Shown here piece by piece: positions 53,145-62,989 of a stretch of 64,000 nt of DNA. Origin of the DNA: Doryteuthis pealeii (lineage: Eukaryota > Mollusca > Cephalopoda > Myopsida > Loliginidae); contig CM042142.1 of assembly GCA_023376005.1 (NCBI GenBank), positions 54,194,145-54,258,144 on the forward strand. The letters run 5' to 3'. The position numbers and the translations under genes were made by a program. Position 1 is the first letter of the stretch. Every line of letters starts with the position of its first letter. Under the pieces are notes generated by a model that saw only the letters and a program-made list of their open reading frames with translations, ran no database searches and had not been told where the DNA came from.

Positions 53145-53775
53145 TATGATTGATGGATTGGTTTGATTTTACGGCATGTTAACCCTTGTTAGGTTATCTT
53201 ATGCAGAATATGGTTTTATTCATTCTTGATGGATATTGAATCTTTTTTAAACTCAATTTTTTAAACACTTTTTTTTAACTATTTAATACATAGATGGACC
53301 CTAACAAGTACTACTAGTCCCGGTGGACCTGGGAGTAATGGTGATGAAGGGTACTTCACACTCCCCAGAGATCCAATATTGGAACCTTACTACTAGATGC
53401 TGTTTAAATTCATACCAAGGACATTAAGACCCTCAGCCACTGCCTTCTAGCACATATATGATAAGAAGGGTTTGGTGTTTGCTTTAAGGGTCGGGACAAT
53501 CATATAAGTACTAGGGCTTTACGTGATGAACCGACTGATCAGAGGGGGCCTTTCCGACTGACCATCGAACCTAAGTAAGAGCCAAGTGGAGTGTTGCAAA
53601 TCATAGACTGCTCGGCAACCATGATTCCGTCCTTAAACATCCTGGGTCACCACCCTCGACCAACAGGTGGCCTCATTGGAGGGATTTTATCCCTCTGCAA
53701 AGGTGCAGTTGATGTATTCTTCTGTCCCAGCCGACAGGGCGGGGTTCTCCAGGAGATCTGCACACATGCAGTAAC
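53145..53775 (-). repeat. Repeat A, near full length
   Basis: Inverse order from TTTACGGCATGTTAACCC to the head CAGCCGACAGGGCGGGG at about 53730-53745, with all blocks present. Confidence 0.85.
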
Positions 53776-53784
53776 ATCTCAATA

Positions 53785-54090
53785 ATGTGTCCTGGGTATA
53801 CGTTAAACTGCATCTAATGGTAAAGTTTCAATTTTGGAGTTCTAGGAGTGTGGAGTATCTTTTCATCACCATTAATCCTAGATTCACTCTAACTCGGAGT
53901 GGTAATATCTGTTAGGGTCCCATTTATGGGTTAAATAGATGAAAAATGAGTTAGAAATTTGTTTTAAAACAAAAAATTGAGTTTTAAAAAACTTGAATAC
54001 CCAACAAAAAGGAATTTAAAAAAAATGACTTCGGCATAAAATAACCCAACAAGAGTTGACAGGTCGTAAAATCCAATCAACCAACCATCA
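53785..54090 (+). repeat. Repeat A, 3' part, head-to-head with the previous copy
   Basis: GTGTCCTGGGTATACGTTAA through TTCAATTTTGGAGTTCTAGG to AATAACCCAACAAGAGTTG and AAATCCAATCAACCAACC. Confidence 0.8.
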
Positions 54091-54164
54091 ATTAATAATG
54101 TTACGTAATTGATATGCATAGCCTATAATTTTTGTTAGGAAGTGTTTGATCAAATCTAATTTGT

Positions 54165-54325
54165 TCAAGGCTGGGCGAGGCTGATTACATTTCACATAGT
54201 GCTAATACATTAAGAAAGGTATGAATCTTTCGAGCAATGGGTAAATAGTAGGGCAGACTGGGTTCTTTAACCTTGGTATGGCAACCGGTCTAGAAGGAAA
54301 AACTCTGAATTCAAACTAAAACAAC
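54165..54325 (+). repeat. SINE S2 body
   Basis: AAGGCTGGGCGAGGCTGAT, TAATACATTAAGAAAGGTATG, then CTCTGAATTCAAAC. The head and tail are missing. Confidence 0.65.
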
Positions 54326-54429
54326 TCTTTTCTCGTTTGTCAAACAATTTTAAGAGTCTCCCCCTTCTTCTATATGTTAGTTCGACGGTCCTTACGTTGA
54401 CTGTATCCTAGCATAGAAGTAACCCCCTA

Positions 54430-54640
54430 TGTGGGAGGTATGACACTAAACTGAATCTGATGGTAAAGCTCCAGTTCTGGAGATCTGGGGATTGTGGAGT
54501 GCCCTTTCATTACCATTACTCCCAGTTCCACTCTGTCTTGTAGTTGTAGTGCATGTCAGGATCTAATCTCTAGGTCAAATAGATCTGGTCAATGATTATT
54601 TGTATTAGATAGGAATAAGTGAAACCATAACTGTGTACAA
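54430..54640 (+). repeat. Repeat A fragment, diverged tail
   Basis: GAGGTATGACACTAAACTG, AGCTCCAGTTCTGGAGATCT, CATTACTCCCAGTTCCACTC, then AATAGATCTGGTCAATG, as at 24285. The two mark a third tail subfamily. Confidence 0.65.
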
Positions 54641-54654
54641 ATAAATGATTACTC

Positions 54655-55125
54655 TCAAAAGTTTTGACTAACGAGAAGAGAACCTATTATTATTTACATT
54701 CCTTTTGAGTCTTTTTAAGTTTTTTTTAATACATCATACAGCTGATGGTATTTCACTAGAGTCTAAGTGACAACAAGTCTCCTCAGGTCTCCATGACTCT
54801 TCTGTGTATTCTAGGCCCTCTACTCTTTTTCCAAGTTTGTTTTGGTCCGTTCCAAATGCACCGACTACAATTGGTATCACTTTCACTCTCATATTCCACA
54901 GCTTTTTCTATTCTCTTACAAGGTCCAGATATTTGTCCATATTTTCGTGTTTTTTTTTTCAACTTCACCCTGTGATCTGGTAGAACAGCAAAGTCCACCA
55001 GTTGGCTCGTTCTCTTTTTTTCTTTTTCTTTTTTTTTTGTTAATCAACACTAGGTCTGGTTTCCTGGCTGGGATGGGGTGATCAGTCTTTATCCCGAAGT
55101 CCCAGAGAATCTTATGCATTTAATT
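54655..55125 (-). pseudogene. LINE pol C-terminal region
   Basis: On the minus strand, two overlapping frames give MHKILWDFGIKTDHPIPAR, KPDLVLINKKKR, then DFAVLPDHRVKLKK, and later CIWNGPKQTWKKSRGPRIH and RRVMET. The order matches the C-terminal end of LINE pol (ILWDF.IQTDH.I.ARRPDLV.I.KK, DFAVP.DHR.K.KE). Frame changes at an A run show decay. It is cut at 55125 by an ATT microsatellite. Confidence 0.7.
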
Positions 55126-55439
55126 CTATTATTATTATTATTATTATTATTAGATTACTTGAAACTATTCTTGTTTACTGGGGATTATTATTTACTTGAA
55201 ACCACATAATTGCAATTATTGGTGTGTTTGGGATACTTGAAACCAAACAACTATGTGTAAACAAATGATGTTCCCAAATTCGACAAGAAATATGATGAGG
55301 GCAATAGTCCGAATGATACGACTTCAATACAGTTTATCATATTTATTTACAACCTCCATTAACAATAACTTACTGTTGGATTAATCTTACACATTGATTT
55401 TTCTTTTGTATATTGTGAATCATTATCAAGCCGAGTACC
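55126..55439. other. Spacer with (ATT)n and a fold-back fragment
   Basis: (ATT)n at 55127-55152. A GGGCAATAGTCCGAATGATAC block at 55299 matches the fold-back ends at 8959 and 43350. Confidence 0.4.
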
Positions 55440-55515
55440 TTTAGAAGGATTGAACTCGGTACACTAGCGATCAAATTGCCAGACTAAACGTGATAACCAT
55501 CGATCTATGTCATCC
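55440..55515 (-). repeat. tRNA-like sequence
   Basis: On the minus strand, ATAGATCGATGGTTATCACG resembles a D-arm region and CCGAGTTCAATCCTTC a B box, about 50 bases apart. There is no matching acceptor stem, so it is a pseudogene or SINE head. Confidence 0.35.
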
Positions 55516-55850
55516 CCAACCCCAGGGCTCTTTGTGTTGTATAGGGTTCCTATTAAGAGACGGTGCGTTTTTGATCATCCAAGAGTGGCTTTCTGGCCCT
55601 AATTTTAGAACGGAGACAAGAGAATCTCACGAATGAGTAACTTGAAATTCTTTCCTTTTTGCCTCTTAGATGAAAATGCTCAAAACGGACTTCAAAAAAA
55701 AAGTATTTGAATAGATCTTTTCAGTTTGGAAGACTAATCAAACATCAATAAATATATTTAACTATATACATGTGGACAGGTACGTGCATAATTATATACA
55801 AAATGGCCATATTTCCGCATGCATAAACAAGCCGATGTAAACAAATTTGT
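55516..55850. other. Spacer without recognised gene
   Basis: Mixed composition with no splice-bounded frame. Confidence 0.35.
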
Positions 55851-55852
55851 AA

Positions 55853-55902
55853 TGTGTGTGTGTGTGTGTGTGTGTGTGTTTGGGAATGTCTATATATATA
55901 TG

Positions 55903-55941
<39 letters not shown>

Positions 55942-56030
55942 TCACAATTATAAATTCTCACATACATTATATATGCATATTAAAAACGTGGACTCTACGC
56001 CATCGTCTTTAATAGACGGAAGGATGCCAA

Positions 56031-56067
<37 letters not shown>

Positions 56068-56119
56068 CATATTTATGTATACACAAACACCCTCCTCTCT
56101 CTCTATCTCTCTCTCTATC

Positions 56120-56148
<29 letters not shown>
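55853..56148. repeat. Cluster of TG, TA and CT microsatellites
   Basis: (TG)n at 55853-55879, (TA)n at about 55907-55937, 56035-56061 and 56120-56147, CTAT repeats between. The 152-codon frame from 55856 is a translation of these repeats. Confidence 0.9.
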
Positions 56149-56150
<2 letters not shown>

Positions 56151-56222
56151 TGTGTGTCTATATAGATTTTTATGCATACATTTATATATATGTATCCATA
56201 TATACATATATAAATGTTTTAT

Positions 56223-56497
56223 GTGAGGCGCGTGGTCTAATGGTTAGAATCACGGGAAATGGACTCGTCAACCCAAGTTCCATTCCTGGACGAAGCTGTT
56301 TGCATTTCACATGACGCTAATACCCTTTGGAAAGGTATGGATCCAATTCACCCTCCAGCTATGGATACATAACAGGACTCTTTAACCATGGCTAGGTAAC
56401 CTGTCTAAGAGAAGGAAAACTTTTAATTCAAACCTGTTAAACTCCGCTAAAAAATTGACCTTCTGTTGCATCCTGCTCATGCGAGGGGTTGGTAAAT
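56223..56497 (+). repeat. SINE S2, near full length
   Basis: GTGAGGCGCGTGGTCTAATGG, AAGTTCCATTCCTGGACG, the full body and TCCTGCTCATGCGAGGGG. Confidence 0.85.
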
Positions 56498-56568
56498 ATG
56501 TGTTTATGAATATACATACATATATGTATGTAGGTAGGTAGGTAGGTATAAACATATGTTTATGAATA

Positions 56569-56601
<33 letters not shown>

Positions 56602-56946
56602 CAACTAATGTTAGGAAATGTTGAACAAATGAGTGTAATATAATATAGCAATCTATTCTAAAAAATAAAATAAAAATAAAAAAAAGTCCAGAACTCTCAA
56701 CAATTGAGATCGGCTCATAACATTTCGATGCCAAAATAGTTGTCTCGCTATTTTCCTATTTTACCGCGAAAACTGCGCCCCCTCCACCCCCAAACGGTGC
56801 TCCCATCGATGGCCTGGCTCCGGATCGATCAGACCTCTCAACTATCATAATGGTTTCAATCGAACTGGCCGAGGCCCATTTTACAAAAGAAAAGTCCTAA
56901 CTTTTTTTTTCTCCTTTTTTCTTTTTTTTTATGTGTGTGTGTGTGA

Positions 56947-57058
56947 GCCTAATAAGAGGCTGACCCCATTTCCCGAAAATATCTTAAGGAGATTCGCTTG
57001 TGTTGTGTGTATGAATTGTTCTGAAGAGATTCGCTGTAGACAGAAGCGAGCACGCCGA
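56947..57058 (+). CDS. Candidate internal exon, cysteine-rich
   Basis: After a long C/T tract and TGTGTGTGAG, a frame reads EPNKRLTPFPENILRRFACV, VCMNCSEEIRCRQKRARR and is followed by GTCAGT, a donor-like site. The stretch has mixed composition, and four cysteines fall in about 16 residues (C-x2-C-x2-C-x5-C), which might bind metal. The acceptor is weak because a TG run lies between it and the pyrimidine tract. Confidence 0.3.
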
Positions 57059-57700
57059 GGTCAGTGCTGGCAAACAAAATTGCTTTTGCTTATTTTACAG
57101 ATCGTGGTGGGGGGGTTGATCCCCCCTACACACACACACACACACACACAGAATGTTATAAGGAAAGAAACGATTTATATCAAGAATCAAGCAAATATTC
57201 TGGTTGAATAGGATTAGTAGGTTTCATCCAAAGAAGTTAAATAGAGGTAGACTCAAATGATCGAATAATTAAGTTATACAAATTTCTATTGGACATTTGC
57301 ATACAAAACGTTGGCAGGAAAAAGAGTTTGGAGTATCGGGGTAACTTAGCCGTAATTGTGACCTGCCAAGGTCTTTGAATAATTTGAAGTCCAGACTGTA
57401 AGAAATTTGTTTATCTGGGTAAAAATCCTACTGGAGTTATAAGTATGCAGCATTTCGATCCGATTGGCAGATGATGACGGGGAAGGGGCTCGAAACTTGT
57501 TTCAGATCTCTGGAAATAAAAGATTAACTCAAGAAATAAAGTGGTTCTATTTTGAATAGTCGTTTTGGGGAAATTCTGAATAACATGGTATTTGGACTAT
57601 TAACCACGAATATTCGAGCAAGGTCGCTCACAGGGAAGCGACCACTAACGAAATATTTCTCTTTCTGTGTCTCTTTTATTAGAATAGGAATTGTACAAGA
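57059..57700. other. Spacer; possible intron
   Basis: A CA run at 57127-57150. TTGCTTATTTTACAG at 57088-57102 is a good acceptor, but only G- and C-runs follow. A TTTCAG acceptor at 57502-57507 also has no clear exon after it. Confidence 0.35.
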
Positions 57701-57940
57701 ATTCAAGACAATCTAGGGTTATTTTATGCCTAGGGGTTAGGGAATCGCGTTCATTGTAGTTTTATATTTACATTTTTGTGTAGTTGTTTCTTAGCCTTTT
57801 TTTTTTTTGCACAGGGTCCTATTGAATATAAATTATTATTAAACAGATCTATTTGACCTATAGATGGGGCCGTAATAGATACTACCACTCCAGGTCAGAG
57901 TGGACTTGGGAGAAATGGCAATAAAGGTTAGGGAATTACG
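57701..57940. repeat. Fragments related to the 85-bp unit and to repeat A
   Basis: ATTTTATGCCTAGGGGTTAG resembles the 29275 array unit. GACCTATAGATGGGGCCGTA and AGTGGACTTGGGAG are inverse repeat A blocks. Confidence 0.6.
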
Positions 57941-57980
57941 TACCTTGTAGGTTCATATTTGCATATATTGTGTAGTTTCT

Positions 57981-58236
57981 GGAAGCGCGTAGTGTAATGG
58001 TTAAAATCAGGGGAAATGGACTCGTCAACCAGAGTTCAAATCCTGCATTTCACTTAGCGCTAATACTCTTGGGAAAGGTATGAATCCTACTCTCCCTCCA
58101 GCTATGGATAAATAGTAGGACAGACTGGGCTCTTTAACCTTGGTTAGGCAACCGGTCTAGGAGAAGGAAAACTCTGAATTCAAACCTATTAAACTCCGCT
58201 TAATAAATTGACCTTGTGTCGCATCCTGCTCGTGCG
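57981..58236 (+). repeat. SINE S2
   Basis: GGAAGCGCGTAGTGTAATGG, GAGTTCAAATCCTGCATTTC (a short deletion in the head-body link), body intact, TCCTGCTCGTGCGTTGG. Confidence 0.85.
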
Positions 58237-58534
58237 TTGGTAAATATATATATTGTGTAGTTTGTTTCTTAATTTTTTTTTTAGTTTTTTGGTTGGTTGG
58301 ATTTTTCGGCGTGCCTTATAGCAACAATTTTTAAAAGATGCACAAACAAAAAATATGGCATGCTTAATACTATGGATATCATTTGTGGATAGGCAATTTG
58401 ATTTTTGATTATATCTTAATTTTAACCCTTTTAACTCTCAAGCACAATATTTTGAAATCAAGATCACACCAGATACCAATAATAAAAACTTAACATTATA
58501 ATCATTCAAAGCCTTTTTTTTAATAACATGAATG

Positions 58535-59140
58535 ATTGGTTGGTTGGATTTTACGGCATGTCAACACTTGTTGGGATATTTTGTACCGAAGATATTTTGT
58601 TTTAATATTGAAGTCAGTAAGTCTACTGTTGGTTTGAACAACAGCAGCTAACTAAGTACAACTTAAGCAGTGTCCAAGACAGTTGGTATATATAGAAATG
58701 AAGAATGACTCATTCATGAATTTGGGTGACTTGGGTTGGTCCATTCCCCGAGTCCCGACCGGCTGCTTGACTTGAATGACATTGTGGAGTCTTATATATA
58801 TCCTGTCATTCTGCAGTAGACTTTGTGACATTCGGGTTTGTATTTAAGTTACAATCGTTTGTTGCCTTGTCTTCCCAGCTCGACAGCAATTGGAACTTTA
58901 ATTATTCTTCTGTCTATTTAACCGATAGATGGGACCTTAACAAGTACTTCCATTCCAGGTCAGAGTGGACCTTAGATTTATGGCGATGAAGGGGGTACTC
59001 TACACATCCTAGAATTGGAACTACACCACTAGATGCAGTTTAACGTTATACAACCAAGACACTAAGACCCCCCAGCTACCTCTTTCTAGCACATATATGA
59101 TAAAAAGGGTTGGGGTTTGCTGAATGGTATTTCTATCTAG
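58535..59140 (-). repeat. Repeat A split by an LTR
   Basis: TTGGATTTTACGGCATGTC to TACCGAAGATATTTTGTTTT (58535-58605), then the LTR, then TATTTAACCGATAGATGGG to CTAGCACATATATGATAAA. The order is continuous once the LTR is removed. Confidence 0.8.
58609..58910 (-). mobile_element. Family L LTR nested in repeat A
   Basis: TGAAGTCAGTAAGTCTACTG to TAATTATTCTTC, the inverse of the 19492 copy. No target duplication was recognised. Confidence 0.75.
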
Positions 59141-59189
59141 CTAATGTCTTACCATTCATATTTTTAGATACGATCAGGCGAAGTCCCGG

Positions 59190-59245
59190 CGGGGGGTGTA
59201 ATGGTTAACGTGCTGGACTGCGACATCGTAGTAAGAGTCACGCTG
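59190..59245 (+). repeat. tRNA-like SINE S3 head fragment
   Basis: GGTGTAATGGTTAACGTGCT and GGACTGCGACATCG match the inverse at 30880-30905. Confidence 0.5.
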
Positions 59246-59274
59246 TTACGTTCATTTCTAGTCTATTTTTTAAA

Positions 59275-59420
59275 CTCATTTTAAATCATTCTTTGTCTAT
59301 TTAACCGATAGATGGGACCTTAACAAGTACCACCATTCCAGGTCAGTGGATTGGATTAATGACGATGAAGGAGTGCTCTACACACACTAGAACTCTAGAA
59401 TTGGAACTACACCACAATGT
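59275..59420 (-). repeat. Repeat A fragment
   Basis: TATTTAACCGATAGATGGGA repeats the sequence at 58915 almost exactly for about 140 bp, so it may be a local copy of that A. Confidence 0.7.
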
Positions 59421-59430
59421 TTTTAAGAAT

Positions 59431-60175
59431 ACACTCATACATAATTCTATAAAATTTTATTAAAATTGAATTTTAATTTTAGTGTAAAAATTATTTAATT
59501 TACCCTTGGATATAAAAATAGATAATAAAAAAGATATTAAAAACCCTCATCCCCCATATATGGGTTAAATAGTACCACTACTGTTTGTTTTGTTTTTTTT
59601 AGAAATACTGCGTTGGCATTAAATAAACCATACAAGTTTATATGACATTAAACAAAGAAACTGAAATCAAACCATTTACGATTATGGTTCGGACCAGAGC
59701 ACACCGTGCTTTTTTCAGTTGAAAAGTTTTTTGTTTTTTTTGTTTTTGTTTTTTTTTTAAGACTGGTGAATCTGTAATTGCTATATAGAGAACTTTTCGT
59801 GCTCATTTCATGTTACGTCAGAATAATCCTGTTCCGGATAGAAAATCGATACTGCTATGGGTTTAAAAATTTTAGATCCCAGGTTCATCGATTAAAAGAG
59901 AACCACCCTGAAGAATTAAAGGATGCTATTCGCCAAAGATTGGCCCAAATACCACCAAACATTACTGTTACCAAACTTTCAAAACATGGCCGATTCAAGC
60001 CACGATCTAAAATGAAAAGAAAACAGGTGTACATTAGTTAGACTAGAAAAAAAAAAAACACCCTTTGGGTGGTGCAAAAATTCATTTTTGAAAGATATTG
60101 CCTAATACACTCATACATAATTTTACAAAATTTTATTAAAATTGAATTTTAATTTTAGTGTAAAAAGCATTTTAA
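59431..60175. repeat. 65-bp direct repeats around a unique core
   Basis: ACTCATACATAATTCTATAA... at 59431-59494 recurs at about 60109-60170 in the same direction, ending AATTTTAGTGTAAAAA. The core holds the frame at 59778. The spacing is about 680 bp. Confidence 0.7.
59778..60041 (+). pseudogene. Unrecognised ORF, possibly transposase-derived
   Basis: The 87-codon frame starts with a hydrophobic stretch, then HRLKENHPEELKDAIRQRLA, QIPPNITVTKLSKHGRFK and PRSKMKRKQVYIS. The second half looks like real protein sequence, basic and helix-rich. The sequence just downstream (GGGTGGTGCAAAAATTC, then TTAGGCAATATC inverted, next to TA) resembles a mariner-type end, so a transposase C-terminal relic is one option. 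I cannot assign it with confidence. Confidence 0.3.
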
Positions 60176-60359
60176 AATGTTTTGTCCCAATTTTATCGAC
60201 GTCCAAAAGTACGTATAAAGGATTTTTTGCTACAACCTTTCGTAAAAAATGTAAACAAATCTTTGAAATCTTATATTCTTTAATAATGGACATAAAAAAT
60301 AGTTTTCCAATCAAAATTCAAATGTTTTCTTTCTAATAAAATCAAGTTTCTCACAGCTA

Positions 60360-60480
60360 CAATCTTATTAATTCAAACAATGTCGTTCTTTATTCTACGT
60401 ATTAACGATTTTGGTAAGCAGTGACGTAGTTTCGGTTACAGAAACATTGAGACAGAATCTTCATTATTAAAAACAATGAT
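60360..60480 (-). mobile_element. Helitron 5' fragment, second subfamily
   Basis: GTGACGTAGTTTCGGTTACAG and CAGAATCTTCATTATT form an inverted 5' end like that at 27957. Confidence 0.55.
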
Positions 60481-60674
60481 AATGAAGCTACCATTGCCAC
60501 TTTCATCACACAAGTGATAATTTAAAATGTGGGAATTATTTCTACCGCACCTTGGATTTCATAGCCCTGTTGGATGGGGCTGCAGCTCATCATATTACAG
60601 CACGCTAAGAAATGCGTTCTATAATATATTTCTTTTAGATTCATTTAATTTGTAATTTTTTTTTTCATTTTATT

Positions 60675-61145
60675 TCTTATTATAATGGAGAATTAAATAT
60701 TCTCTATTATAATAATATATAACTCTCTGTAACCGAAACTACGTCACGATTTCTTTAAGTTATATTCTCAACGAATATAGTCATTATTTAATCTTAATTA
60801 GAATCTTTTTTTAATTTTTATTAATGATGTCTCTAATAAAGCCTAGCTGAGTTAGATTTGCAGCAAACCTGCTCATATTATTAGTGTTTTTAAAATCCTG
60901 AAATATGTATCTCTAAAAAATAAAAATCTACATAGTATATAGTGGGAATAATTTGCATAATGTGTTTAACAAAACTGGGTTTAATAGATGATTATTTGCT
61001 GTTACTGATTTCTAATATTATTCTCAAACATATTAAAAGCAATCCTATATATAATTTTATATAGAAATCAATTAAAATAACATTAAAATAAGTGTAATAT
61101 TTCTATATTCATTCTTATTTAGTTTCGACAGTCTTTCTAATCTAT
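60675..61145 (+). mobile_element. Helitron second subfamily, 3' end missing
   Basis: TCTTATTATAATGGAGAATT begins the element. A direct inverse TTCTCTATTATAATAATA follows at once, making a small hairpin at the terminus. TCTGTAACCGAAACTACG and TTATTTAGTTTCGACAG are Helitron blocks. No CTAG hairpin end was found. Confidence 0.6.
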
Positions 61146-61260
61146 ATATTAATACTTTTGTTCCTTAATCATCCGATCGTTATCATCTTGCGACCCCCTC
61201 AGGTTAAAAATGACACCACCCAAATCGTCCACGAGGAAAAGCAAGAATATAAATATTTAT
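61146..61260 (+). repeat. Dispersed repeat D fragment
   Basis: CGATCGTTATCATCTTGCG, CCCTCAGGTTAAAAATGAC, a diverged copy of the block at 2310. Confidence 0.6.
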
Positions 61261-61290
61261 AATTTTATATAAAAATCAATTAAAGTAACA

Positions 61291-62205
61291 TCTTATTATA
61301 ATGGAGATTGTGGGTTTGTCTGTCTGTAACCAAAACAATATTACTATACAAGTCACAATTCCTTTTGTTATTTACATCACATTCTCCATGATTTTATTTT
61401 TATTTAAACCTCAGTTATTAATAAAATTGTTTTACATTATTAATACTGTTGACCATATCTACATGATATTTTCCACGTACCCCACTTGTACGGGTCAGGC
61501 ACAAGGCCCTATTTATGTGGGACCACCCACAAGCCGAGACTCATGGGGTGGTGGGTGAAAAATGTCGTCGATCCCGTCGGCATTCCCCCTCAAGGGGGGC
61601 GCCTTAGGCACTGGGCAATAAACCCAGCCCTGCCCCTTTAAATCGAGGGGGCAGGTGTTGCCTGGAGGGATGGCCCCCTGGGATCGACGCTGTTAATTAT
61701 AGCAATGGTCCAGAGGCCGAAGCCACTGTTGACCATATCTACATACTAATAATATGCAATTGTATTTATATATACAACAAAATAGCGGTTTACAGTGTGA
61801 ATGGGAAGGCTAATTTGCATATTGATCTTAAAAATTTGATTTTAATAAATATATGCTTAGTATTATTGATTTCTAATTCTTTGGTTTTATCTTATTGAAT
61901 ATGAGCAAAAATCTCGGGGATAAATCTTAAAAGAAATCCATTAACAAGAAGAAATAACTGTAATATTATCCTTTACTTCTATTTTAACTAAATAATTAAA
62001 TTAGGAAAATTTACCAATGAAAGACGGGAGTAACGGAAAATGATGGAAGAGTTTCAAAGTTGTTCTATTTTTCAATCATACCCCTCTGTTCCAAATCTTT
62101 TTATCTGCATTCTTATTCAGTTTCATTAGCCTTTCTAATTTAATATAATATTTTATTATATTAAAGCTTAAATACTTGCACCCGGAGGGTGCATATATTT
62201 GCTAG
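61291..62205 (+). mobile_element. Non-autonomous Helitron split by element C
   Basis: TCTTATTATAATGGAGATTG at 61291 and, at the right, hairpin GCACCC-GGA-GGGTGC with TTTGCTAG ending at 62205, flanked by A and T. Without the 280-bp insertion and duplication it is about 635 bp, the family length. The 5' frame MEIVGLSVCNQNNITIQ matches the other copies until the insertion. Confidence 0.9.
61465..61724 (-). mobile_element. GC-rich retroposon-like element C with 20-bp target duplication
   Basis: ACTGTTGACCATATCTACAT occurs at 61445-61464 and 61725-61744. The 260-bp insert is GC-rich and inverse to the copy at 40395: CTAACCCC.TACAAGTGGGGT and GATCCCAGGGGGCCATCC blocks occur in both on opposite strands. 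No ORF, A-tail or pol III boxes were seen. Confidence 0.8.
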
Positions 62206-62330
62206 TTAACATAAATATTCTTATATTCATTCTTATTTAGTTTCATTAGTCTTTCTAATTCAATATGAAATTTTATTAACTCAGAACTTAAATACTTGCA
62301 CTCAGTGGGCGCATACTTTTGTTAGTTTTA
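62206..62330 (+). mobile_element. Helitron 3' end fragment
   Basis: TTATTTAGTTTCATTAGTC to ACTTGCACTCAGTGGGCGC and a final TTTTGTTAGT. The hairpin and CTAG (now GTTAG) are mutated. Confidence 0.6.
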
Positions 62331-62740
62331 ATAATAAACATTGTAATTTTAGAAGAAATATATTATAGCTCACATTGTATTTATTAATTTATTTTTGTTG
62401 CTATACTGTTTTATGGGATGTTATTCCTTCCACCCGGACAACACTGGGTATCCCTTCTAGTTGTAATTAAACATTCAAAACATTTTACCAATCTGTGCAG
62501 TACACAGAAAGGAAAATAAAAATAATAATAAAAAAAACAGGCAAACATTTTATTTATCTATTGCAGGTAGCAACGTTTGCAATTGCAACTTTGGGATATG
62601 TATCGTTTTACTTATCTTTTTACTTATTTTATTTCTGTATATACGTGTTTGCAGGCTGATAGCGTCGCTAATAGTGTACAAACCAATGTCATATGTAATG
62701 ACCTAAAAGTGACAAAACAGCGAGCCTGAGTGTCGTTGTA
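62331..62740. other. AT-rich spacer
   Basis: No frame or repeat recognised, apart from an (ATA)n-like A-rich stretch near 62515. Confidence 0.4.
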
Positions 62741-62850
62741 TGATTCCAGTGTCATCATGTTGCGTTCGTTCAAGAACAGAACAGTTGACATGTTTCGGCC
62801 CTGGGCGCACTTTCCTCGACCGAATGCGATAAGAGATATTCGGAGTGACA
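62741..62850 (-). repeat. Possible Penelope-type terminus
   Basis: On the minus strand: TCGAGGAAAGTGCGCCCAGG, then GCCGAAACATGTCAACTG. The stem-GAAAC-ATGTC order resembles the other termini, but no CUGANGA box is present. Confidence 0.3.
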
Positions 62851-62989
62851 AACAACGTTGTACGGCGGGAAAAAATCACAAAATAGAAAAAAAGGAAAGG
62901 AAAAAAAAAAAAACTAATATCATGGTGACGAGTGAAATTACGAAATACATATGCTGCGTTTAATATAATATAATCGATCGCCGCTTGGC

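Noticed and set aside
55856..56314. 152-codon plus-strand frame
   Set aside because: TG, TA and CT microsatellites joined by short spacers, ending in a SINE head.
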